Shown here: piece by piece, positions 7,778 through 18,594 of the stretch
How positions within the stretch are numbered: the first letter of the stretch is position 1
Layout of the letters: each line of letters starts with the position of its first letter
Origin: Gemmatimonadaceae bacterium
GTDB taxonomy: Bacteria; Gemmatimonadota; Gemmatimonadetes; Gemmatimonadales; Gemmatimonadaceae
Reading direction: 5' to 3'
Assembly (NCBI GenBank): GCA_013361335.1
Contig: JABFYH010000118.1
Span: 1-34,014 of the forward strand
Length of the DNA stretch: 34,014 nucleotides
Translations under genes and position numbers: made by a program
Notes under the pieces: model-generated
Told to the model about the DNA's origin: nothing
Databases searched by the model: none
The model's input: the letters and a program-made list of their open reading frames with translations, nothing else

Positions 7778-10700
7778 ATGACCCGCCGCCGCTTCGTCGT
7801 CCTCGTCGCCCTGTGCACGCTCGTCGTGCTCGGGTTGATCGGGGTGGGCGTCGGCACCTTCCTGCTGCACACGGAAGCGGGGCAGTCGGGGCTGCGGCGC
7901 ACGATCCAGCAGCAGGTGGCGTCGTCGATGAAGGGGAAGCTCTACATCGGGCCGATGAGCGGGAACTTCTTCACCGGCGTCACGATCGACTCGCTCGAGC
8001 TGCGCGACGACGAGGACTCGCTCTTCGTCGCGACGAGCCGGGTGAAGCTGGAGTACGACATCCGCGACATCGTCGACCGCCGGCTGCGCTTCCGCCGCGT
8101 CGAAGTCGAGCGTCCCGTCGTCGTGATGCGGCAGCACGAGAACTGGACCTGGAACTTCAAGCGGATGTTCGCGTCGAACCGGCCGGCGACGCCGCCCGGG
8201 CCGGAGCGCGGCTTCGGCGACTACATCGTCATCGACTCGGCGCGGATCCGCAACGCGAGCTTCCGCCTCACGATGCCCTGGCACCCGGACGACTCGCTGC
8301 ACGGCGCGCGGCGCGACAGCGCGCTGCGCGTGAACCTGGCGCGGAAGGACCACGAGATCCGCCGCACGCGCGAGGGCTACACCCAGACCTATCGCTGGAC
8401 GAACGCCTACGCGGCGGTTCCGTACGCCCGCATCGCCGATCCGGACAGCGCGGGCCGCCTCTTCGTCATCGACACCCTTCACGCCGACGAGACGGTCCCT
8501 CCCTTCCGGTGGCGGAACGTCATCGGCGTCGTGCGGCTGCTCGGCGATTCGGTGTGGATCAAGGCCCCGCACTGGGACCTCCCGGGCTCCACGGGCCGCG
8601 CGCAGGGGAAGGTGACGTGGGGGAGCGATCTGCCGGTGCGCTATGCGATCCGGATCTTCGGCGACTCGGTCTCCCTCAAGGACGTCGCCTGGGTGTATCC
8701 CACCCTCCCCACGACGGGGGGCGGCACGATGATCCTCGACATCAAGAACGAGCGCGACCTCCATCAGCTCGACTACGCGCTGAGCGCGATGGACGTGCGC
8801 ACGACGAAGTCGCGGCTCCTGGGCGCGATGACCTTCGAGACCGGCGGGGCGGTGCTCGCGGTGCACGACGTGAAGGTGCGGGCGGAGCCGGTCGACTGGG
8901 ATCTCCTCCGCACGCTCAACGGCAAGCCCTTTCCCGCCGACTGGCAGGGGACGCTCACCGGCACGGTGACGGCGCGCGGCGGTCCGCTGAACCGCTTCTA
9001 CGTCGATGCGGCGGACATGACCTTCAACGACCGCCACGTGCCGGGTGCCGTGTCGCACTTCACCGGACACGGCGAGCTCGACATCCTGTTCCCCGCCTTC
9101 ACCGCCTTCCATCATTTCCAGGCGAACACCGACCGGCTTGAGCTGCGCACGCTGTCGGCGATCTATCCGGCCTTTCCGCGCATCAACGGGATCGTGAAAG
9201 GGGGCGCGGTGCTCGACTCGTCGTGGCTCGACGTGCGGGTGTCGAACGCCGATCTCACGCACATCGACGGGCCGGGCGAGCCCACCCACGCCACCGGCGG
9301 CGGGCGGATCACCTACGGCACGCAGTTCATGAAGTACGATCTGGATCTGCTGGCGTCCCCGCTCTCGGTGACGACGCTCGCGCGATCCTATCCCAAGCTG
9401 CCGCTGCGCGGCGCGTTCTCCGGCCCGGTGAAGGTGCGCGGCATCGCCCCGGATCTTCAGGTGGAGGCGGATCTCACCGGCGCGGCGGGGCACATCACCT
9501 ACGCGGGACGCGTCGATGCCGACTCGATCGGGGGATACGGCGCCCACGGCGGCGGCACCTTCGAGGGGCTGAACGGCGTGGCCCTGGTCGGACGCACCGA
9601 GCCGCCCTCGCGCCTCGCCGGCCGGTACGACGTCGATCTCACCGGCGACTCCCTCGCCACCCTCGCCGGCTCGCTGGCGCTGACGCTCGACCGCTCGGAG
9701 ATGGATGGCGTGTCGATCGCGAGCGGCATCTCGCGTCTCCGCTTCGATCGCGGCATCCTGCACGTCGACACGCTGCGGGTGACGATGGCGCCGGGTACGC
9801 TGCGCGCCGCGGGCAGGATCGGGCTCACGCGTCCCGCCGGCGCGGACTCGCTCGTGCTGGCCTTCACTGTGGATTCCCTCGGCGGGCTGCGGCGCTACCT
9901 CAAGAGCGGCCCGACCCTCACCGGCGCCACGGTGCGCGACTCGCTCCTCGGCTCGCTCACCTTCAACGGCACCCTGCGCGGGTGGCTCGATTCGCTCGAC
10001 GTCCGCGGCGCGCTGGCCGGCCGCGACCTCTACGTGAACGGGACGCTCGCCCATTCGGCGCGCGGTGCCCTGGCCGTGCGGAGCGTGAAGGGCCGTACGG
10101 CGGGCTCGGTGGACCTGCGCGCGGACACCGTCGTCGTCGGCGGCGTGGGCGTGCGGGGGGCGACCTTCCATGCGAGCATGCTGAACGACGGCAGCGCGCG
10201 CTTCGGCGTCGGCGCGAAGACGACGAACGGCGGCTCGCTGCTCGTGGCGGGCGAGTATCGCTCGCTTGGCGACACGATGGCCGTGCGCGTCGACACCTTC
10301 ACCGTGGCCACCGGCGACGCCACCTGGGCGTTGCGCCGGCCGACCCACGTCGTGCGCTCGCCGCTCGGGCTCGTGATGGACACGCTGGTGCTGGCGAATG
10401 GCACCGGCGGATCGATCACCGGCTTCGCCCGCGTGCCGGCGACGGCGCCGGTGCAGATGCAGCTCCGGGCCGACGCCCTCCCCCTCGCCGAGGTGGCGCG
10501 CCTCGCGCAGCTCTCGACACCGATGGAGGGCGTGCTCTCCGCCACCTTCAGCGCCAGGGGCACCCGCGAGCGTCCGACGCTCGCGTTGGAGGGTGCGGCG
10601 CGGCAGGTGCGCTTCAGCAGCTTCTCCGTCGAGCAGTTCACCCTGTCCGGCGCCTACGCGAACGAGCGGGCGCGGCTCCAGGCGAACCTCCTGCGCGGCG

Positions 10701-12370
10701 GACGGTCGCTGCTCGACGCCTCGCTGGACTATCCGGTGGCGCTGACCCTCTTCTCGGCCAAGGCGACCGGTGACTCGCTGCGCGGCCGGATCCACGCCGA
10801 CAGCGTCGACCTCGCCCTGGTGGAGGCGCTGTCGACCAAGCTTCGTAACGCGAGCGGCCGCCTCGCGATCGACCTCGCGATCAGCGGCGCTCCCGCCCAG
10901 CCGCATCTGGGCGGCGTGGCGAGCGTGCGCGACGGCGCGGTGGACATCCCCGATGCCGGCCTCCGCTTCGCCGGCCTGGAGGGACTGTTCCGCGTCGACC
11001 CCGCGCGCGACTCGCTGGCCATCGAGCAGCTCCGATTCACCAGCCCGGCGAGCGGTGGCACGGCGCAGCTGTCGGGCGCCGTCGTCTTTCGCGACAAGCT
11101 CAATCCGCGGCTCGATCTGCGCTTCGACGCGCGACTCCTGCGAGCGCTGGACAAGCGGTCGCTGGCGCGGCTGGACATCTCCACCGGCGCCAGTGGGATG
11201 ACCCTCCACGGCACCTTCGACGAGGCCACGCTGAGCGGCGCCGTCGTCGTGGATCGCGGCACCATCTACATCCCCGAGATCGTGCGGAAGGAGCTGGAGG
11301 AGATCAGCCTCGACGACTTCGCGATGCTGTTCGACACGACCGACGTGCGCAACCGCTCCCTCATGCCGGCGGCGCCCAGCAAGCTGGTGGAGCATCTGCG
11401 GCTGGCCGGCGTCTCGGTCAACCTGGGCGATGACGTGTGGTTGCGCTCCAAGGAAGCGAACATCAAGCTGGGCGGATCGCTGAACGTCACCCGGGCGCGC
11501 GAGGAGCGCGACGTGGGGGGTGCGTCGTTCGATCGCGACCTGCTGTCCGATACGACGCGCGCCGCCACGCGGTATACTCTCGCGCTCGCCGGCACGCTCA
11601 GCGCCGACCGTGGCACGTATCGACTCGCCCTTGGTCCCGTGCAGCGCGAGTTCCAGGTGCAGAACGGCCGCATCACCTTCTTCGGCACGCCGGACTTCAA
11701 CCCGGAGATCGACGTCACGGCGCTCTACCGCGTGAAGCAGAACGATCGCGCCGACATCCCCGTCCAGGCGCGCATCTTCGGCAACTTCTACCCGCAGCCG
11801 ACGCTCGAGCTCACGAGCACGGACGCGTCGGTCGCGCAGTCCGACCTCGTGAGCTATCTCGCGACGGGGCGTCCGTCGCGAGACATCGGCTCGTCGCTCG
11901 ACGTGCAGCGCGCCTCCGAGATCCTCCTCCCGACGCTCAGCGCCTACGCCAACTCGGCGCTGCGCGACCAGTTCAGCTTCATGGACCTCTTCCAGATCCA
12001 GTCGGGCACGCTGAACACCGACGCGCCCAACGGCACGGCGAGCACCCGCGAGCAGGTGTCCAGCATCTTCAGAAGCACACGGCTGGGCGGAGAGAAGCAG
12101 ATCAGCGACCGGCTGTTCCTGAGCTTCAGCACCGGACTCTGTCTCGGCGGCACCGACGATCAGAGCTCCGGTCTGGACGCGCTCGGCAAGTCCATCGAGG
12201 GGAAGGTCGAGTACCGGTTCCCGCTCAGCGGACCGAACCGGCTGTCGCTGCGTGGTGGTCTCGATCCCTCGGCCAGCTCGCTGCGCTGCGGCTCCGCCAA
12301 CAGCGTGCGCGGCTTCGTGGCCACCCCGCAGCAGTGGGGGTTGTCGATCTTCCGCTCCTGGTCGTTCTGA
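7778..12370 (+). CDS. tamB: TamB-like translocation/assembly protein (DUF490, AsmA-like superfamily)
   Basis: 1530 aa. One N-terminal transmembrane anchor (residues about 5-27) precedes a very long, beta-rich periplasmic region of repeated short strands, then a C-terminal DUF490/TamB domain (about 1190-1530) with the segments FFGTPDFNPEIDVTALYRV, FGNFYPQPTLELTST and SDLVSYLATGRPS. The protein ends in Phe (FRSWSF). TamB-like proteins span the periplasm as a hydrophobic groove and are linked to lipid transport and outer-membrane protein assembly, working with TamA, which is encoded 22 bases upstream. An alternative GTG start at 7769 adds three residues; neither start has a clear ribosome-binding site. 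Long reading frames also exist on the opposite strand here but have no recognisable protein content. Confidence 0.92.
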   Translation: MTRRRFVVLVALCTLVVLGLIGVGVGTFLLHTEAGQSGLRRTIQQQVASSMKGKLYIGPMSGNFFTGVTIDSLELRDDEDSLFVATSRVKLEYDIRDIVDRRLRFRRVEVERPVVVMRQHENWTWNFKRMFASNRPATPPGPERGFGDYIVIDSARIRNASFRLTMPWHPDDSLHGARRDSALRVNLARKDHEIRRTREGYTQTYRWTNAYAAVPYARIADPDSAGRLFVIDTLHADETVPPFRWRNVIGVVRLLGDSVWIKAPHWDLPGSTGRAQGKVTWGSDLPVRYAIRIFGDSVSLKDVAWVYPTLPTTGGGTMILDIKNERDLHQLDYALSAMDVRTTKSRLLGAMTFETGGAVLAVHDVKVRAEPVDWDLLRTLNGKPFPADWQGTLTGTVTARGGPLNRFYVDAADMTFNDRHVPGAVSHFTGHGELDILFPAFTAFHHFQANTDRLELRTLSAIYPAFPRINGIVKGGAVLDSSWLDVRVSNADLTHIDGPGEPTHATGGGRITYGTQFMKYDLDLLASPLSVTTLARSYPKLPLRGAFSGPVKVRGIAPDLQVEADLTGAAGHITYAGRVDADSIGGYGAHGGGTFEGLNGVALVGRTEPPSRLAGRYDVDLTGDSLATLAGSLALTLDRSEMDGVSIASGISRLRFDRGILHVDTLRVTMAPGTLRAAGRIGLTRPAGADSLVLAFTVDSLGGLRRYLKSGPTLTGATVRDSLLGSLTFNGTLRGWLDSLDVRGALAGRDLYVNGTLAHSARGALAVRSVKGRTAGSVDLRADTVVVGGVGVRGATFHASMLNDGSARFGVGAKTTNGGSLLVAGEYRSLGDTMAVRVDTFTVATGDATWALRRPTHVVRSPLGLVMDTLVLANGTGGSITGFARVPATAPVQMQLRADALPLAEVARLAQLSTPMEGVLSATFSARGTRERPTLALEGAARQVRFSSFSVEQFTLSGAYANERARLQANLLRGGRSLLDASLDYPVALTLFSAKATGDSLRGRIHADSVDLALVEALSTKLRNASGRLAIDLAISGAPAQPHLGGVASVRDGAVDIPDAGLRFAGLEGLFRVDPARDSLAIEQLRFTSPASGGTAQLSGAVVFRDKLNPRLDLRFDARLLRALDKRSLARLDISTGASGMTLHGTFDEATLSGAVVVDRGTIYIPEIVRKELEEISLDDFAMLFDTTDVRNRSLMPAAPSKLVEHLRLAGVSVNLGDDVWLRSKEANIKLGGSLNVTRAREERDVGGASFDRDLLSDTTRAATRYTLALAGTLSADRGTYRLALGPVQREFQVQNGRITFFGTPDFNPEIDVTALYRVKQNDRADIPVQARIFGNFYPQPTLELTSTDASVAQSDLVSYLATGRPSRDIGSSLDVQRASEILLPTLSAYANSALRDQFSFMDLFQIQSGTLNTDAPNGTASTREQVSSIFRSTRLGGEKQISDRLFLSFSTGLCLGGTDDQSSGLDALGKSIEGKVEYRFPLSGPNRLSLRGGLDPSASSLRCGSANSVRGFVATPQQWGLSIFRSWSF

Positions 12371-13257
12371 CGCCGCGCGTCCTGCTCATCGCCAACCCGG
12401 CATCGCGCCGCGGCGGCCAGCTCGAGCGGGCCGCGCTGCGCGCCTTCCGCGTCGCCGGCGCGAGCTGCGACGTCGCCCGCACCGAACGCTCCGGCCACGC
12501 CGCCGAGATCGCCCGCTCCCGCGGCCGCGACTATGACGTCGTCTTCACCCTCGGCGGCGACGGCACGGCGATGGAGGTGGCCGGTGCGCTCGCCTGGTCC
12601 GGCATCCCCATCGGCGTGCTCGCCGGCGGGACGGGCAACCTGCTCGGTCGCGCGCTCGGCATTCCGCGCGCCGTGGGCCGCGCGATTCCGGCGCTCCTCC
12701 AGGGCAGCATCCGCCAGATCGATCTCGGCGTCGTGCTCGGCCACCGGTTCGCCGTCGCCGCCGGGGTGGGCATCGACTCGGCGATGGTGCAGGAGACGCC
12801 GCGCTGGATGAAGCGGCGCCTCGGCGTCCTCGCCTACACCATCATGGCGACGAAGGCGGCGCTGCGCGCGGTGGTGCGCGGCAAGTACTTCCAGGTGCGG
12901 GTCGAGGCCGACGGCGAGGTGATCGAGCGCCGCGCCGCGGCGGTGATGTTCGCCAACTTCGGGGCGATCCTCGAGGACCGCATCTCCTTCGGGCCCGACA
13001 TCGCCGTCGACGACGGGGTCCTCGACTGCTGCATCTTCTCGCCCTCCGACCTGAACGACGCGATGCGGATCATGTGGCGCGTCACCCGACGGGATTTTCG
13101 CCCCGATCGTTCGATCTTGTACAAGAAGGGGACACGATTCCGGGTCACGACCGATCCGGTGCTCACGTTGCAGGCGGACGGGGAGCTGCTCGGTCCGACC
13201 CCTGCCGACATCACCGTCGAGCCGCTGGCGGCTCACCTGCTCGTCCCACGACGTTGA
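12334..13257 (+). CDS. Diacylglycerol/lipid kinase (YegS/DgkB family)
   Basis: 307 aa. N-terminal DAGK catalytic domain with the nucleotide-binding motifs GGDGT (74-78) and GGTGN (98-102) and the opening VLLIANPASRRGG. The C-terminal half is a beta-sandwich typical of YegS-like kinases, with SFGPDIAVDDGVLDCCIF and a final LQADGELLG segment. It would phosphorylate diacylglycerol or a related lipid at the inner membrane using ATP. The only usable start is GTG 12334, which makes the gene overlap the end of the tamB-like gene by 37 bases; the true start is therefore a little uncertain because the first 15 residues are not conserved-looking. The stop and the next start overlap as TGATG. Its linkage with TamA/TamB suggests lipid homeostasis (inference). 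Confidence 0.88.
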   Translation: MGVVDLPLLVVLTPRVLLIANPASRRGGQLERAALRAFRVAGASCDVARTERSGHAAEIARSRGRDYDVVFTLGGDGTAMEVAGALAWSGIPIGVLAGGTGNLLGRALGIPRAVGRAIPALLQGSIRQIDLGVVLGHRFAVAAGVGIDSAMVQETPRWMKRRLGVLAYTIMATKAALRAVVRGKYFQVRVEADGEVIERRAAAVMFANFGAILEDRISFGPDIAVDDGVLDCCIFSPSDLNDAMRIMWRVTRRDFRPDRSILYKKGTRFRVTTDPVLTLQADGELLGPTPADITVEPLAAHLLVPRR

Positions 13258-15277
13258 TGGATCACTCCGCCCAACCTTCCGACGAGGCGCTGCGCGAGCT
13301 CTACGCCGAGAGCCAGCGACAGCAGCGGCAGATGGAGGCGCTCGCCGACGTGGCGCGCGCCGTCAGCGAGTCGCTCCGGCTCGACGAAGTGCTCCGGCTC
13401 ATCCTCGGCCATGCGACGTCGCTCCTCCACACCGACGGCGCCTGCATCGCGCTCCTGCACGGCGAACAGCTCGAGGTGGTGGCCGCCATCGGCACCGGCG
13501 ATCCGCTGCTGGGCATGTCGCTACCCCTCGTCGGGAGCATGACCGGCCGTGCCGTGCGCACCGGCGAGAGCATCGTCGGCGACGCATCCACCGATCCCGA
13601 AGCGTATCCGCCCACGGTGACCGCGGCGTTCATCCGCAACGTCATCATCGTGCCGCTGTCGACCGCCAGCGGGCCGGTCGGCGCGCTCACGGTGTTCAAC
13701 CGGGACGCGGCGTTCACCCCGGATGCTGCCGCGATCCTCAAGCGCCTCGCCGATCAGGTGGCGGTGGCGGTGGTGAACGCGCGACTGTTCGAGGACGTGA
13801 CGGCCAGCCGAGCGTTGGCCGAGCGGCATCAGCGCGTGGTGGAGGCGTCGTCGGATGCGATCGTCATCACGGACCTGGAGCGCCGCATCGCCTTCGCCAA
13901 CCCGGCGGCGATCGCCTTCTTCGGCCATGGCGACGCGCTGATCGGGATGCCGGTGTCGTGCACCGTCCCACCGGACGCCCACGAGTTCGTGCGGCGCCGT
14001 GAGGACGCCGCGCTCGGCGGCGAGCCGCAGCGCTACGAGAGCTACGTGCTGCGCGCCAACGGCGAGCGTCGCATCGTGGCCGTCACCACGGCGCCGCTGC
14101 GCGAGCAGGGGGTGATCACGGGCATCGTGGCCGGGCTGCGCGACGTCACGGAGAACCGGCGGCTCGCTGAGCAGCTGCTGCAGCAGGAAAAGCTGGCCGC
14201 GGTGGGGCAGCTCGTGAGCGGCGTGGCGCACGAGCTGAACAATCCGCTCGCCGGGGTGATGGCATTCTCCGAGCTGCTCCTGACCTCCGGCGCTGTGCAC
14301 GACCCCGACGCTCGCCACGCGGTGGAGACGATCCATCACGAAGCGACGCGCGCGGCGAAGATCGTGTCGCATCTGCTCACCTTCGCGCGGCAGCGGTCGG
14401 CCGAGCGCACCGACGCCGATCTCAACGCCATCGTCACCGATACGGTCGCCCTCCGACGATACGCGCTGCACGCCGCGCAGATCGAGCTCGAGGTGCTGCT
14501 CGATCCCGAGCTGCCGCGGACCTGGGCAGACCCCTTCCAGCTCCAGCAGGTGGTGCTGAATCTGCTCGGCAACGCCGAGCAGGCGCTCGCGGAGTGGGAC
14601 GGGACGCGCCGGATCACCGTGTGGACGCGCCGCGACGGCGACCAGCTGGTGATCGGCGTTGCGGACACAGGACCGGGCGTGGCGCCGGAGCAGCGCGACC
14701 GCATCTTCAATCCGTTCTACACCACCAAGCCGGTCGGGCAGGGGACGGGCCTCGGGCTCTCCATCTCCGATGGCATCGTGCGGGAGCACGGCGGGCAGAT
14801 TCGCGTCGAGTCGCAGCCGGGGGAGGGGGCTACCTTTCTGATCGAGCTTCCGCTGCTCACCACCGCGCCGCGTGCGCGACCGGTGCCGCAGGCGCCCCAG
14901 CCAGTCGCCTCGGCGGGACGCCGGGTGCTCGTGGTGGACGACGAAACCGCCATGCGAAGCGCGATCTCGACCTTTCTCACTTCCCTGGGGCACACCGTGA
15001 CCTCGACGTCGGGCGGGGTGGAGGCCCGCGCGCTCCTCGATGCCAATGAGTATGATGTGGTGCTGCTGGACCTGCGGATGCCGGACCTCGGTGGCGACAC
15101 CCTCTACGAGGAGCTTCGCGATCGTGACCCGCGTCACGCACGCCGCGTCGTGTTCGTGACCGGGGACGTGCAGAGCGACCAGACCCGACGCTTCCTGGCG
15201 CGGGCCGAACGCCCTGTCGTGGGCAAGCCCTTTCAGCTGGACGACCTCGCAACGGTGATCGCTGGCGTGACCGCCTG

Positions 15278-15278
<1 letters not shown>
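13257..15278 (+). CDS. Soluble hybrid sensor histidine kinase (GAF-PAS-HisKA-HATPase-REC)
   Basis: 673 aa, no transmembrane segment or signal peptide. Order: GAF domain (about 30-180), PAS domain (about 187-305, with AIVITDLERRIAFANPAA), HisKA with the phospho-acceptor H325 in VAHELNNP, HATPase with N box NLLGNAEQAL (435-444), G1 DTGPGVAP (470-477), and GTGLGLSISDGIV, then an Ala/Pro linker and a C-terminal receiver domain (about 555-673) with the acidic pair D561/D562 and phospho-acceptor D605. The receiver is fused directly to the kinase, so the phosphorelay may pass H325-D605 or act as an autoregulatory sink. It overlaps both neighbours by one base (TGATG), so it is coupled to the regulator gene that follows. 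The signal sensed by GAF/PAS is unknown but should be intracellular. Confidence 0.93.
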
Positions 15279-16647
<1,369 letters not shown>

Positions 16648-16651
<4 letters not shown>

Positions 16652-16839
16652 CGACGGAGCTGCACGAGCACGACGGGATGATCTGCCGCGCCTGCGGCAA
16701 GGAGGAGCGCGCCTCGGAGGGCTATCCCTGCGTGAAGTGCGGCACGTTCATCTGCCAGATCTGCAACATGCGCGGGGTGGAGAAGTGCAAGAGCTGCGCG
16801 CAGAAGGAGATCCCGATGCCCAAGTGGCTCGAGGATTGA
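16648..16839 (+). CDS. Mini-protein with four CxxC pairs (probable double zinc finger)
   Basis: 63 aa. Eight cysteines form four CxxC knuckles: C13/C16, C28/C31, C36/C39 and C47/C50, followed by a short conserved-looking tail KEIPMPKWLED. Eight ligands are enough for two zinc ions, in either tandem ribbon or cross-braced RING-like topology; the sequence alone does not decide. No membrane segment. The start ATG overlaps the regulator stop (ATGA) and is preceded by a strong GGAGGAGG ribosome-binding site, so it is certainly translated. Its function is unknown; by position it may be an accessory protein of the two-component system (inference). Confidence 0.85.
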
Positions 16840-16855
16840 CGCCCGCCCGCGTTCG

Positions 16856-17806
16856 ATGACGACGTCGTTCGCCGCATGTGGGCTCGTCGTCGGCCACGCG
16901 ACCGACGTCGACGGGGCCACCGGGTGTACCGTCGTGCGCGGCGAGACGGGCGCCTTCCGCTGCGCGATGCACGTCATGGGGCGCGCGACGGGGACGCGCG
17001 AGACCGCGCTGCTCGAGCCGGGTCAGCTCGTGGACCGCGTGGACGCGATCCTGCTCGCCGGCGGCTCCGCCTACGGCCTCGACGCCGCCGGTGGAGTGAT
17101 GCGCTGGATGGAGGAGCGCGACCGAGGGTTCTCCGTCGGCGCGGGTGTGGTGCCGATCGTACCGGGCGCGGTGGTGTTCGACCTCGCGCCCCTCGGCCGA
17201 TTCGACGCGCGGCCGACGCCGGCGATGGGCTACGCGGCCTGCGAGGCCGCGACGGCCGAACCGCAGGAAGGCTCGGTCGGCGCCGGCACGGGGGCGACGG
17301 TCGGCAAGGTGCTCGGACCGGCAGGAGCGATGAAGGGCGGGCTCGGGACCGGCAGCGCGGACGCCGGCCGGTTGACGGTCCGCGCGCTCGCCGTCGTGAA
17401 TGCGCTCGGCGACGTGCGCGACGCGTCGGGGCAGATCGTCGCTGGAGCGCGGGACGCGCAGGGACGATACGTAAACAGCGCGGCGTACGTCGCCCGCGGG
17501 CCGGCGGAGACGCCGCGTTTCGACGCGCTCGCGGGACGCAACACGACATTGTGCGTCCTCGCCACGAATGCGGCGCTGGATCGGGTGCAGCTCGCCTCCG
17601 TCGCCCGCGCGGCCGCGGCGGCGCTCTATCGGCGGATCACACCAGTGGGGACGATGTTCGACGGTGACGTCATATTCGCGACCTCGCCGACGGAGGGCGG
17701 CGTCGCCGCCGCTCCGCCGCAGGTCGAGGCGCTCGCGGTGCTGGCGCTGGAGCAGGCGATCGAGCGCAGCGTCCGGACGCGAGCGCCGGGCGACGTGCTG
17801 TCATGA
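16856..17806 (+). CDS. P1 family peptidase (S58, DmpA-like aminopeptidase)
   Basis: 316 aa, single S58 domain. Visible family features are the GGSAYGLDAAGGVMRWMEE segment (69-87), EGSVGAGTGATVGK (138-151) and GRNTTLCVLATNA (227-239), where DmpA-like enzymes self-cleave to expose an N-terminal nucleophile; here the residue would be T230 by comparison with the family. The end, GTMFDGDVIFATS, is also typical. Members cut N-terminal residues, including D-amino acids or beta-amino acids in some cases. There is no signal peptide, so it should act in the cytoplasm. It follows the zinc protein by 16 bases and overlaps the NlpC/P60 gene as ATGA, which suggests a joint role in degrading small (possibly cell-wall-derived) peptides; the substrate is an inference. 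Confidence 0.91.
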   Translation: MTTSFAACGLVVGHATDVDGATGCTVVRGETGAFRCAMHVMGRATGTRETALLEPGQLVDRVDAILLAGGSAYGLDAAGGVMRWMEERDRGFSVGAGVVPIVPGAVVFDLAPLGRFDARPTPAMGYAACEAATAEPQEGSVGAGTGATVGKVLGPAGAMKGGLGTGSADAGRLTVRALAVVNALGDVRDASGQIVAGARDAQGRYVNSAAYVARGPAETPRFDALAGRNTTLCVLATNAALDRVQLASVARAAAAALYRRITPVGTMFDGDVIFATSPTEGGVAAAPPQVEALAVLALEQAIERSVRTRAPGDVLS

Positions 17807-18585
17807 CGACGGTCGATCCCGGCTGCGCGATCGTCCATGCACCGGTGGCGCCGGTGTTCGCCGAGCCGCGCGTCGCGAGCCCGCAGATCTCGCAGCTCGT
17901 CGCGGGGCGCTGCGTCGAGCTGCTGGAACAGCGCGACGACTGGTATCGCATCCGCGGCCCCGACGAATACGAGGGCTGGCTGCACCGCGGCTACCTGTCG
18001 GCGTCTCCCGACGAGCGCGCCCGCCAGAGCACACGGCTCGACCGCGTGTCGTTGGGCTGCATCACGACCAACGGCACCGGACGTCGCGCGATGCCGCTCG
18101 GATCGCTGCTGGCGGCGGAGGAGTCGGTGAAGTCCGGCGACGTCGTGAGCGTGGACGAGCAGGCGACGCGGTTTCCGGCGGAGGCGGAGGCGATCACGCG
18201 GAGCGCGCGGCTCTACTTCGAGGGGACGAGCTATCTCTGGGGCGGGGTGACGCCATGGGGCGCCGACTGCTCCGGGCTCGTGCAGACGTCGTTCTGGCTG
18301 CACGGTATCCAGCTACGCCGCGACGCGTGGCAGCAGTCGGAGCAGGGCGAGCCCGGGGAAGCGGATCTGCTCGCGGCGCGCACCGGCGACCTCCTCTTCT
18401 TCTCCGACCGCATCGACGGCCACATCACGCACGTGGCGATCGCGCTCGGCATGCAGCGTCTCGTGCACCTCGCGCTCGGCCGCGGCGGCTACGCGGTGGA
18501 GCGCCTCACCGACGAGCGCGATCCGTACGTCGCCAAGCTGCGCGAACGGTTCGTGAAGGCGCGGCGCGTGCTGCCGGCCGACTGA
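17803..18585 (+). CDS. SH3-domain NlpC/P60 cysteine peptidase (YkfC-like)
   Basis: 260 aa. Two bacterial SH3-like modules occupy about residues 10-65 and 75-122; the NlpC/P60 domain follows (about 128-250). The catalytic cysteine is C156 in GADCSGLVQ, the histidine is H210 in GHITHVAIALG, and H222 is the probable third residue. No signal peptide or membrane segment is present, which is like cytoplasmic YkfC (gamma-D-glutamyl-diamino acid endopeptidase of murein-peptide recycling) rather than secreted NlpC/P60 hydrolases. Coupled by ATGA to the P1 peptidase gene. Last gene of the long plus-strand cluster; it converges with the lipoprotein gene, their stop codons being separated by three bases. 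Confidence 0.92.
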   Translation: MTTVDPGCAIVHAPVAPVFAEPRVASPQISQLVAGRCVELLEQRDDWYRIRGPDEYEGWLHRGYLSASPDERARQSTRLDRVSLGCITTNGTGRRAMPLGSLLAAEESVKSGDVVSVDEQATRFPAEAEAITRSARLYFEGTSYLWGGVTPWGADCSGLVQTSFWLHGIQLRRDAWQQSEQGEPGEADLLAARTGDLLFFSDRIDGHITHVAIALGMQRLVHLALGRGGYAVERLTDERDPYVAKLRERFVKARRVLPAD

Positions 18586-18594
18586 CCGTCAGTC
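18580..18594. terminator. Short stop-codon palindrome between convergent genes
   Basis: GACTGA-CCG-TCAGTC: a perfect 6-bp dyad that contains the stop codons of both converging genes. The stem is short and has no T tract, so a terminator function is only possible. Confidence 0.2.

Noticed and set aside
7727-11395. A 1222-codon open frame on the minus strand opposite the tamB-like gene
   Set aside because: The translation is Arg/Ala/His/Glu-rich with no domain, signal or membrane pattern; the plus-strand frame has a full TamB layout. Long antisense frames are expected at this GC content.
13521-15137. A 538-codon minus-strand frame opposite the hybrid kinase
   Set aside because: No domain content; the sense frame contains GAF, PAS, kinase and receiver motifs in order.
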